Positions 8,071 through 15,800 of a stretch of 23,597 nucleotides of DNA are shown here, in pieces (the first letter of the stretch is position 1; the number at the start of each line of letters is the position of its first letter). The notes under the pieces are model-generated. The model was not told where the DNA came from. It saw only the letters and a list, made by a program, of their open reading frames with translations, and did no database searches. Position numbers and translations under genes: made by a program. Source of the DNA: CBFDCQ01 sp965603355 (GTDB lineage: Bacteria > Hydrogenedentota > CAZGCA01 > CBFDCQ01); the NCBI GenBank assembly GCA_965603355.1, contig CBFDCQ010000051.1, forward strand, positions 1-23,597, read 5' to 3'.

Positions 8071-8164
8071 CGCGCCCGCACCCTATTTCTTCCGATTTCT
8101 TGAAGAAGAAAAGGAAGAGACTTACGGGCCGGTCAACGGTAACGCGATATCCGCGCCTCCCTCT

Positions 8165-9418
8165 TCACCGGGAACCGAGCGTCACGTCGATGAACGGCCA
8201 CATGAGCTCTTTGTAAAAACGGTGGCCGTGGGGACCGACACGGAGCTCGAAGTGGGTGGGTACGCCGGCGGCGGCGAAGACGGCGCGTGTGCGGGCGGCG
8301 GCGCCTTCGATGTCTTCCATGTAAAACATGCCGTCTTTTTCGCCATGCACGGCGAGTAACCAGCGGGGGGCGATGAGTCCCGCAATGTCGTGTGCGTCGC
8401 CGAACCGAAGAATGCTCGGCACGAGGTTGCAGTCGCAGAACTGAACGGTCCCGTCATTGCGTATGAAGGAGGAGAACGAGCACGAGGGCACGGCCACGGT
8501 AATCCGCTCGTCGCAGGCGGCGGCGAAGACGGCGACAACGCCGCCCCCGGAGTTACCGAGCATCAGGACGCGCTCTGAATCCACGTTGGGGAGTGCCAGG
8601 CCCCAATCGAGGAACCGCTCCATGTCCCAGACGCGCTCGCCAAGGGGAGTACGTCCGGCCAGGAGGCAATGGACCATTTGGCTACGGCAGTCCCGTTTGC
8701 CGTGGCGCCCGTCGATGTCGGGTACACCGGCACACCCCAGGCCGCGGGTGGCGGGTGCAATGGCGATATACCCTCGCCGGACGGCCTGGACGGCGACGTC
8801 CCGGTCTTCGCTGGCGATGCGCGACCTGTCTTCCTCCGTATCGTAGATGTTCGCATACCAGCCATGAGGATCGTGGCCATGCGGCATCACAGCGACGGGG
8901 AAGGGCCCTGAGCCTTGCGGACGCAAGACCCAGAAGGGAACGGTCACATTGGGCTCAACGAGCATCTTGCCTCTTGCCCGGGTGTAGCCGTCCATGCTTT
9001 TTGCTTTGCTGAGTTCGACCATGGGTGTCCAGCCGGCCAGTTCTTCTTGCATGTGGTCCAACCCCAGCAACCGGCGTAGGACGGGCCGCGCCTCGCTTCG
9101 CCACTCGGCATGCGCGGCCGCATTGGTGGCCGTGCATGCAAACTCCCGGTGGCTCACGTCATAGATCTGTTCGAGGTAGCGCTTGACCTTCGGTGAGTAG
9201 CTCCTCTTGGCTGCTTCTCCAGATTCCGACGCTGGCGCGGCTGCCTCCGTGACGGCTGCAGCCGTCACGGCAGGCTCATCCATAATTCCGTTTGCCGCCA
9301 TGGATTTCGCCTGTTCAGTAATCCTTGGAGGAGGAGTCTCAGACCCACATCCGAGGACAATTGCCAGTAATAGACAAGAGCACATAGCCGGCCAAACGAT
9401 GTGTGTGTAGAGCTTCAC
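8165..9418 (-). CDS. Lipoprotein alpha/beta hydrolase (esterase-like)
   Basis: This 417-residue protein has a lipoprotein signal: a short charged start, a hydrophobic stretch, and a lipobox-like LAIVLGC with the lipidated Cys near residue 24. GTG at 9418 is chosen because GGGAG (9425-9429) lies 6 nt upstream and it directly opens the lipoprotein signal; the frame is open further to 9562. After an Ala/Glu-rich linker comes an alpha/beta hydrolase domain. It has the nucleophile elbow GNSGGG (Ser about 290), the acid loop HGEKDGM (Asp about 362) and a terminal GPHGHRF (His about 397 or 399). MPHGHDPHG is the likely oxyanion region. It resembles the acetyl-xylan-esterase-like and Abhydrolase_7 groups; an extracytoplasmic carbohydrate esterase is plausible but the substrate is unknown. 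Repeat-rich DNA flanks it on both sides. Confidence 0.85.
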   Translation of the reverse strand: MKLYTHIVWPAMCSCLLLAIVLGCGSETPPPRITEQAKSMAANGIMDEPAVTAAAVTEAAAPASESGEAAKRSYSPKVKRYLEQIYDVSHREFACTATNAAAHAEWRSEARPVLRRLLGLDHMQEELAGWTPMVELSKAKSMDGYTRARGKMLVEPNVTVPFWVLRPQGSGPFPVAVMPHGHDPHGWYANIYDTEEDRSRIASEDRDVAVQAVRRGYIAIAPATRGLGCAGVPDIDGRHGKRDCRSQMVHCLLAGRTPLGERVWDMERFLDWGLALPNVDSERVLMLGNSGGGVVAVFAAACDERITVAVPSCSFSSFIRNDGTVQFCDCNLVPSILRFGDAHDIAGLIAPRWLLAVHGEKDGMFYMEDIEGAAARTRAVFAAAGVPTHFELRVGPHGHRFYKELMWPFIDVTLGSR

Positions 9419-9591
9419 TTCGGTCTCCCTTCGTTCTGGTTTCATCCACATTCGGGGGACACTTATGTCATAATGACGTTCGTTGTAGCTCAGGCGGTCG
9501 GGATAGGCGGTCATATGACCTATATTCATGGTTATCATAGCAGCCTTACGCGTCGAGGGCAAGCAGAATACTCCGAGGAGAAATCACGCGT

Positions 9592-9630
9592 ACACCATAC
9601 TCATCTCACCGTTTCTTCACTGTCCTGGCC
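9592..9630 (+). repeat. Short dispersed repeat, copy D (partial)
   Basis: ACACCATACTCATCTCACCG at 9592-9611 matches 6035-6054 with one or two changes and then diverges (GTTTCTTCACTGTCC compared with CGCTTTCAGTGTGCC). A separate ATTCGGGGGACAC at 9450-9462 matches the left end of copy A. Together they look like pieces of one element broken by later changes. Confidence 0.4.
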
Positions 9631-9666
9631 GCCGAATTTGATGGTTGGAACAAAAAGTTCATTATA

Positions 9667-9832
9667 CTCGCGCCAAGACGCAAAGCCGCAAAGAAAACCT
9701 CTAGGGCTCTTCTTCAAGACCGTTTACTGCCCTTACGATTCCATCCTTCATGAGGGCTTCGCCGAAATTAAGCAGAAAGCCGAGTTTCTTACGGATTTCG
9801 TTCTCTGTCATTTCTTGGCGTCTTTGCGCGAG
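9667..9832 (-). mobile_element. 166-bp MITE-like element with 19-bp terminal inverted repeats
   Basis: The left end CTCGCGCCAAGACGCAAAG (9667-9685) and the complement of the right end (9814-9832, CTCGCGCAAAGACGCCAAG) agree at 17 of 19 positions. Between them lies a 36-codon reading frame related to GxxExxY proteins. GCGTCTTTGCG-type tracts like these ends also occur inside the 206-bp repeats. The combination suggests a non-autonomous mobile element; no target-site duplication was established. Confidence 0.55.
9701..9811 (-). pseudogene. GxxExxY protein remnant, 36 codons with internal deletion
   Basis: The frame starts at ATG 9811 with MTENEI, the usual start of GxxExxY proteins (TIGR04256, PD-(D/E)XK nuclease-like). 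It passes almost directly into LGFLLNFGEALMKDGIVRAV and stops after GLEEEP. The second part is the family's C-terminal signature (LLINF...LKDGI.R). About 80-90 residues that normally lie between, including the nuclease-like core and the GxxExxY motif itself, are missing. The ends are in frame with each other, so either a clean deletion or a standardised mini-version. There is no obvious ribosome site; translation is doubtful. It sits inside the inverted repeats at 9667-9832. Confidence 0.6.
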
Positions 9833-9994
9833 ATTGTTTGGTCTTGTATTTTTTATAACACACGCCGTTAGAATAGAGTCAAAGTGAGTTTGGCGGACTT
9901 CGCACCTCCCTTTCCCCCACGGTTAAGGAGGTCAGCGTGAACAGCGACTTCACTGACATGTAACGTTTTTCGGTGGTGTTCCAGGTCGTAAGTT

Positions 9995-10050
9995 CTGCAG
10001 CCCCGTTACGACACGGCAAATTATATTCCTCTAGCGCACGCGGTGTCAAG
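9995..10050. repeat. 56-bp direct repeat, right copy
   Basis: This is the partner of 7291-7346: the same length and nearly the same sequence, starting at CTGCAGCCCCGTTACGACA and ending at GTGTCAAG. It is followed after about 75 bases by the second REPIN-like copy, whereas the left copy is followed after about 140 bases. Confidence 0.75.
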
Positions 10051-10125
10051 AGGAGTTGGCTGGCGGTTTCCGTGGCGACTTGATGACGGCAAGTGGCCTT
10101 TTTGGCAGTGTCCCCCCACCCCACG

Positions 10126-10208
10126 CGTCATTCCCGCGAAGGCGGGAATCCAGGAAGAATGACGATGACTCACCTGGACCGTGGATCCCCGCCTGCGCGG
10201 GGATGACG
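10126..10208. repeat. REPIN-like inverted pair of palindromes, copy 2
   Basis: It matches 7488-7570 with the same 83-bp length. It has ATTCCC-N8-GGGAAT at its left and GGATCCCCGCCTGCGCGGGG followed by ATGACG at its right. Differences fall mostly in the short central spacer. The following bases (AGTGAGCATAGTCT) also match the sequence after copy 1, so the shared block continues into the next repeat. Confidence 0.8.
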
Positions 10209-10240
10209 ACACCAGTGAGCATAGTCTGCGTTCATGCAAA

Positions 10241-10395
10241 CAGGGACTTTGAAGAGACGTTGATGTGACCAAAAGCAGAACGGAAGGTTGCATTCCGGGT
10301 CTCGTACAGGCCCCTGTTGAATCAAGGACGGTCTAGACCTCTCCAAAGGCGGCAGGCACGCCACGGCGCGTCTGCGACAGAATGCCTGCCCCACG
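10241..10395. repeat. Diverged single copy of the 206-bp repeat
   Basis: It begins CAGGGACTTTGAAGAGACG and keeps the order of the 206-bp unit: GTCTCGTACAGGCCCCTGTTG, then GGTCTAGACCTCTCCAAAGG, then GGCAGGCA. About 20 extra bases separate GGCAGGCA from TGCCTGCC, which form an inverted repeat. The CTCTGCGTCCTCTGCG tract of the tandem copies is absent. It is preceded by REPIN-like copy 2 exactly as the tandem array is preceded by copy 1. Confidence 0.75.
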
Positions 10396-10400
10396 AATGC

Positions 10401-10421
10401 AGACGCCCCGTCGGGGCGTCT
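10401..10421. repeat. Near-perfect palindrome (10-bp stem, 1-nt centre)
   Basis: AGACGCCCCG, then T, then CGGGGCGTCT. As RNA the loop would open to at least three bases. There is no T tract on either side, so a rho-independent terminator is not supported. It more likely belongs to the dispersed GC-palindrome repeats of the region. Confidence 0.6.
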
Positions 10422-10478
10422 CTACAATCGGCGCAAGCGGAAACGGCGGTTCATTCGTGCCTGAGGGCACGGGGCACA

Positions 10479-10685
10479 TTATCGGGCGGTTGGGATTCGC
10501 AGCCGCGTTTCATCGACAAGTTTCAGGACGACCTCTTTCAGCTCCTCCCACTCCTTCCCGGCGCCTTCTACCTCCATCATAGCTAATTCCGTTTGAGCTC
10601 CGTCCAATCTCTTGGTCAAGGACATGATGGTCGTGCCTAATTCGTTCACCCTTACCAGCAACTCTAATGCTTCTTTCTCGGTCAT
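10479..10685 (-). CDS. Small coiled-coil-like protein, unknown function
   Basis: The predicted protein has 68 residues and is mostly helical, with Leu/Val/Met at heptad-like positions (for example EALELLVRVNEL, LTKRLDGAQTELAMMEVE, WEELKEVVLKLVDETR) and many Glu/Lys. That suggests a coiled coil or a helix-hairpin oligomer. ATG at 10685 is chosen because GGGGAGG lies about 8 nt upstream; an in-frame ATG at 10718 is possible but has no such site. There is no signal peptide or membrane segment. I know of no family match. It lies alone between repeat-rich DNA and the divergently oriented beta-helix gene. The good ribosome site and the consistent heptad pattern support it as real. Confidence 0.6.
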   Translation of the reverse strand: MTEKEALELLVRVNELGTTIMSLTKRLDGAQTELAMMEVEGAGKEWEELKEVVLKLVDETRLRIPTAR

Positions 10686-10976
10686 CTCTTTGCCTCCCCA
10701 GGCGTTTCTCTGATGCACCTGTAGCTTTATCCATTTAAGGAGACGTGGGAAAGCGCGAATTTCTTCCCAAAAATTTCGATGTTGCCCCCCTCTCCGATGA
10801 ATTCTTGGCCTTTTCAGGTAATCTGTAGGCGAAATCCGCGACTTGCGCCCCGGTGCGGGTCGGGTGTACAGTTAGGGGCAATGTGTGCCGCAGTGAACCT
10901 CTGCGTTCCTGAGTCGTAATAAGTGTAGAGCAAAGCGCGGCAGCGTTCGCTAATGCCTGGCACAGGAGGTTCGGAG
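10686..10976. other. Intergenic region between divergent genes
   Basis: About 290 bases separate the small coiled-coil gene (-) and the Pmp-repeat beta-helix gene (+), so both promoters should lie here. A weak + strand candidate is described at 10843-10872. I found no RNA gene, and none of the repeat families of the neighbouring region is present. Confidence 0.5.
10843..10872 (+). promoter_or_regulatory. Weak candidate promoter for the Pmp-repeat beta-helix gene
   Basis: TTGCGC (10843-10848), an 18-nt spacer, and TACAGT (10867-10872). Each hexamer differs from the sigma70 consensus at two positions. It lies about 105 nt before the ATG at 10977. In this GC-rich spacer chance matches are likely. 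Confidence 0.3.
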
Positions 10977-12836
10977 ATGAATGATATTGTGAAACGCTGT
11001 ATCACAGGGACTTCTATTGTTGCGCTGGTTCTTCTGCTGTCTTCGCCGGCGTTTGCCTCGGAGGCCTATGACGAGCGTTTTTCAAGGTATTTCGAGGTCA
11101 GAACGGGCTATACACTGACGGAACAAGGTGTTAAAGAAGCGCTCGAACACTTTGACAACCTTGACTTAAATCAGTCCATTGCAGCGATTGCGGTCGTGGG
11201 TGAACGGCGATACAAGAACCTGGTCGCTGACCTGAAGGCGATCTACCATAGGCGTCCTGAAGATGTTGACAAGAGGCGTGCATACCGATACCGCAGTGAG
11301 ATGATCATGAATCATATCAGGGTTGTTATTGCTCGGGCCTTGATACGGTGCGAGGACAGCGAGGCAGAGAAATATGCTCTCGAACAAGTCAAGAAAAGTC
11401 CTGAGATGTCGATTGTGCCGGCTACCTGGGCTGTTGAGAACCTCAAGTATCTCGTGAAGTTCTTCCGTATAGACGTTTCCAAAGAGTTTGATTCTCTCAT
11501 AACCTCCTGCACGAACTCCGCTGAGCGAGTGGACTTCGGGCGAGGTCTGGCCGAGTATGCATTCCGTGAGTTGCTCGAGACCGAAACGTACGTCCGACTG
11601 ACGAACCATCCGACTGCGCAGGAATACTCGCAAGTTATACAGAAAATCCGTGAGTCGGCGCCGTCGGATTTGAAGCGTAAGTACGAAAGACACACGCAGG
11701 CAGCACCAAGACGATGGGTCGAGAATCGAAAGCTGCTGGAGAGGAGGACGAAGGTCACGCCGTCTGCGCGTTCGGCCACAGCGCATGCGGCTGTCTGGTA
11801 TGTAGACAAAGACAACGCTTCCAATGCACGGGATGGTACAAGCTGGGGAACGGCTTTCACGACGATCCAGGAGGGGGTAGATGCAGCGTTTGCAGACGGG
11901 GGCGGCGAGGTGTGGGTGGCCGAAGGTGTCTATGGCGAAAACCGGAACACTACGATGAAGAACAGGTGGCGCGGTTCGATTGAGATGAAGGAACACGTTC
12001 ACCTGTACGGCGGCTTTGCCGGCAACGAAACCGCCCGTGACCAGCGCGATTGGAAAGCCCATGTCACTGTGATCGACGGTTCCAAATCCCGCGGCGGGTT
12101 GCACGCGTTCCACGTGGTTAGCGGAGGTGGTACTCATAACGCCACACTCGACGGCTTCACCATCACGGGAGGAACCGGCCACGGCGGGGGTCAAGGGCAT
12201 GATGGGTTGGGTCACCCCAGCAATCAAGGGGGCGGCATGCGCAATTACAGGGCGTCGCCGACCGTAGCTAATTGTATATTCACCGGCAACTCAGCTCTCG
12301 GCAGCGGTGGTGGGATGTACAACCGGGAAAGTTCACCGACCGTCACGAACTGTATCTTCAGAGCCAACTCGGCACGCGGCGCAGGTGGTGGGATGTACAA
12401 CCGGGAATCATCCCCGACAGTGGCGAAATGTACGTTTGAGAGTAACTCGGCCAGCTCCGGCGGCGGCATGCGCAATTATAAGGCGTCGCCGACCGTCACG
12501 GATTGCGCGTTCAAAAACAATTCAAGCCGCATGAGTGGCGGCGGGATGTGCAACACGGATTCCTCGGCTGCAAGGGTGACTGCCTGCACACTCACGGGAA
12601 ACTCGGCCAAGAAGGGTGGCGGGATGCACAATAGCGACTCTGGCCCAACCAGGGTGACGAACTGTACCTTTATGTCTAATTCCTCCGAGTGGGCAGGCGG
12701 CGGGATGTACAATTACAGATCTTCCCTCCAGGTATCCGGCTGCACGTTCAAGGAAAACACCGCCACCAGGGACGCCGATCTGGCCAACACCGACTCGTCG
12801 CCGGTGCTCAAAGACTGTACGTTTGAGGACAAGTAG
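10977..12836 (+). CDS. Secreted beta-helix protein with Pmp-type GGGM/FxxN repeats
   Basis: This 619-residue exported protein has a signal peptide that ends near AFAS (about residue 28). Start: ATG 10977 has AGGAGG (10964-10969) with 7-nt spacing. Residues about 30-270 are helical and charged with no recognised domain. Residues about 275-400 form the start of a parallel beta-helix (VWYVDKDNASNARDGTSWG, then GEVWVAEGVYGE, then VHLYGGFAGNET). After a Gly/His-rich stretch come seven 25-27-residue modules, each with GGGM near one end and CxFxxN (FTGNS, FRANS, FESNS, FKNNS, LTGNS, FMSNS, FKENT) near the other, plus a degenerate eighth. GGxx and FxxN are the marks of the polymorphic outer membrane protein repeat (PF02415). 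No autotransporter barrel or sorting tail is present. A surface adhesin-like or glycan-contacting role is inferred. Confidence 0.85.
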   Translation: MNDIVKRCITGTSIVALVLLLSSPAFASEAYDERFSRYFEVRTGYTLTEQGVKEALEHFDNLDLNQSIAAIAVVGERRYKNLVADLKAIYHRRPEDVDKRRAYRYRSEMIMNHIRVVIARALIRCEDSEAEKYALEQVKKSPEMSIVPATWAVENLKYLVKFFRIDVSKEFDSLITSCTNSAERVDFGRGLAEYAFRELLETETYVRLTNHPTAQEYSQVIQKIRESAPSDLKRKYERHTQAAPRRWVENRKLLERRTKVTPSARSATAHAAVWYVDKDNASNARDGTSWGTAFTTIQEGVDAAFADGGGEVWVAEGVYGENRNTTMKNRWRGSIEMKEHVHLYGGFAGNETARDQRDWKAHVTVIDGSKSRGGLHAFHVVSGGGTHNATLDGFTITGGTGHGGGQGHDGLGHPSNQGGGMRNYRASPTVANCIFTGNSALGSGGGMYNRESSPTVTNCIFRANSARGAGGGMYNRESSPTVAKCTFESNSASSGGGMRNYKASPTVTDCAFKNNSSRMSGGGMCNTDSSAARVTACTLTGNSAKKGGGMHNSDSGPTRVTNCTFMSNSSEWAGGGMYNYRSSLQVSGCTFKENTATRDADLANTDSSPVLKDCTFEDK

Positions 12837-12871
12837 GTATCTATCGCGACGGCGAGATGTACGATCGCAGT

Positions 12872-15800
12872 TCATTCATGCCTGAGTGCAGGCAGGGGGT
12901 CTTTCTCCAACGCGGTGAAGAGGGCAATGGCCATGCATGCGCCTCCGACTAACAGGACAAGAACCAGCAGCGCGAGTTGAAACGGCACGGAGACGTCCGA
13001 TTCGGCGGAAATTACGGCGGGAGTCATGGATACTGCGGCGGCTATCGCGCCCACCGCCATGCCGGCCAGGAGAAGCAATCCGTGTTCGGTGAACAGCATC
13101 TTGAGAACCGCGCGGCGTTCAAAGCCCAGCGCGTGCAGCACGGCGATCTCCCGTCGCCGCTCCAAAACGTTGCGCAGTACGACAATTCCCATGCCCGCGC
13201 CGCCGAGTGTCAGGCCCAACCCGCCCAGCGCAAGGAACATGGCGAGGTACGTGCTTTCGACAACGTAAAACTCGCGCAGACGCTCCACCGCCGGAACGGC
13301 ATCGAGCCCGTGACGTTCGTACTCCTGCTTGAGTGTGTTGGCAGCGTCTGCCGCCCTCCCGGCAGGCGTGTCAATGAGGAAGATCCGGAATCCGCTCTCG
13401 GAAGGGTACAGCTGCGTGAAAGCTTCCTCGGAGATCAGAATCGTTCCCTGGAACACCGACAGGCGCATCGGTAGCTTCCCTACCAGCTTCACCGACACGT
13501 CATTGCCGGCCTCGTCGCGGTAGAGAAGCAGGTCACCGTTGTCCACGCCCGTTTTCTTGCGCAGTCCCCACATGGCGGTATCCGAGTCGCCTACGAGCGC
13601 GGGGACCGTGTCCCCCTCAAGCTCGAGGCTGAGAAGCGCCCAGAGGTCCTTCTCTCCATCTCGCGGCAGGAAGGCGCGAAGCGCGGACAGGGCTTTCGCG
13701 TTCACCCCTAGCACACGCGGCGCCCGGGCATGATTGAGGTTCAGGCAGCTCGCATCGTCCCCGTCGCGGACGCGGACAGGGACGGCCATGACGCCTTCAT
13801 CGACAAGGGATGCGGCTGGATTCTCCTGTAAGGGTACGGTCGCTTCGGCGTAAAGTTCAAAGCCACCGGTCCCCGACCAGCGTTCGCTCGAATGGGCCGT
13901 GAGATCCTCTCGCATGGAGGAGACCGAGAACACCATGAAGCAGCCGCACGCCAGCAGCCCGGCCACACTCAGGCTGCGGCCCCGGCGGCGCGCGATGTTC
14001 TGTATGGCGATACTCGTGACCGTGGGGCGCTCCGTGGCCTGTCTGGACGCCTCGACTATCAGGACAAAACGCAATAGACCCAGTCCTGAGAGCAAGAGAA
14101 GCGACCCTACACCGAAAAAGGGCCCCACAATGTCGCTCGGCTTCGCGGCAACAATAGCAGCGACGATAATGATCGCCAACGCGAACCCGCATAACGGCAA
14201 AACCAGCGGGCGCAGGCGAGAGGCGCGGCGGTGTCCGGCCAACTGTTTGTCGAGTGTGAAGTCGGCGGCGAGCAGTTCCCGGCCGGTGCGGCGCGTCTGA
14301 CGCCACGAGGCAATCGCCATCGTGATGACGGCACAACAGAATCCCGATGCCCCGCCCATGAGCGCCGTACCGGGTTCAGCGTGGTAGCGGATCGCTGCAT
14401 GCGCTACTGCGCCCTGCCAGAACCTGCTGAGACCGAAAATGAGCGCGCGCGTGTAAGCGGTTCCGGTCAGAGCGCCCACGGCGGAAGCCACCAGTGCGAC
14501 CATGCCCGCTTCGGCCAGAACGAGCAGGCGGATCTGGCCGGGTCTGAATCCCAACGCCAGCAGCGTCCCGAACTCGGGAGCGCGCTGCTGCAAGATGAAC
14601 ACGAACAGCAGGCCGGTCAGGATTAGCGCCGCAACAATGAGGAAGAAGCTCATCCCCAAGAAGAGCTGGCCAAAGTCCATGGCCTGCGACGCGGCCTGCA
14701 GCGCCTGTTCGCGGACCGGGAGAAAGCCTACGCCCATCTTCGCGGGATCAACGTCCTTCTTGAGCGAGCGCCGGATTTCGGCGACGCGGTCCTCGGTTGC
14801 ATCAAACCGTACTGCTGTCAGGCGGCCGAAGCGGTTGCTCCACATCCCCTGCCCTGCCTCGAGACCGACGAAAAGCTTGGGTGTCTGTCCGAACTCCTGC
14901 CAGTACGCCTCGTTGGCGGGGTCTTTCAGGAGCGCCTCGTCCATCGGCATCCCTACTTTCCAATCCGCGCACGTGTTCACGTTGCTCAGGCCGGGAAACA
15001 CCGGCATGAGGTCGCGTTCTACGCGCAAGCCATCCATCTCCACAATGCCTGCAACGGTTAACGTGCGCTCGCTCTCGACGAACTCGTTGTTGGGAAGGAG
15101 CTGATAGTACGTCACGCGGAGTTTGTCCCCCTCCCGGGCATCGAGGTGTGCGGCCAGCCACCGGTTGATGGCGGTTTCATCGTCACCCAAACCCTCAGTA
15201 GCGCCTCCGGCCAACGCGAACGAATACGGCGTGACCTTGTCGCCCTTCGACACCATGTTTACGAGGTACGCCAACCCACCCTGAGCGCCTGGTATCGCGA
15301 GCGCGACACGGGCGACTTCATCGTCGAGGAAGATGCGGTCAGATTCGAGTTGGACGACGCCGGAGGGATGTTCGCGAATCCGCATGCCCAGATGCTCAAG
15401 CTCCCAGCTTTGCCGCAGCGCCTCCTCGAGCGCTTCCGATGTGACGCCGTCACCCGCCAACAGCTTGTTAACGCGTCCTTCCAGCCCTACCTGCTCCTGA
15501 AGCCAGAACAGACTGACAAACGCGTTGTAAGGCGCTATCTGGCCGGCAGTCAGGCTGTACCGCCCCAGCCCGGTATCCGGCAGGACTTGCCTTACCGTTA
15601 GGAGCGCGCGTGTCACCGGTTCACTCTCGCGCGAGGAGAGCGGCGCATCACGCGACATGACGTCGGGCCGGATGACGCGCAGCGATATCTCGTCGCCCGG
15701 AGCGACGCCAAGCGCCGCCGCAAGCTTCTCGTTGACGGCAACCTCATAATCCGCAAGATCAAGGGTGATATCCGGACTGAAGTTCCAGAATGCGGAGTCG

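Noticed and set aside
7365..8081. Short minus-strand frames through the 206-bp repeat giving SWIPAFAGMT-like and MWGRHSCLPPLERSR-like peptides
   Set aside because: These peptides are translations of REPIN-like and tandem-repeat DNA. They have no ribosome site and repeat with the DNA unit, so they are not genes.
9478..9550. GTAGCTCAGGCGGTCGGGAT, reminiscent of a tRNA D-arm
   Set aside because: No matching acceptor stem, no GTTCGAATC-type T-arm and no seven-base anticodon loop can be aligned. It is a chance match.
11166..12227. A 353-codon minus-strand frame opposite the Pmp-repeat gene
   Set aside because: It lies opposite a gene with a clear signal peptide, ribosome site and repeats, and its own translation has no domain.
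10447..12890. Similar stretches GTTCATTCGTGCCTGAG and GTTCATTCATGCCTGAG at 10450 and 12870
   Set aside because: The second lies at the end of the permease gene and encodes its natural C-terminus. The match is short and most likely coincidental.
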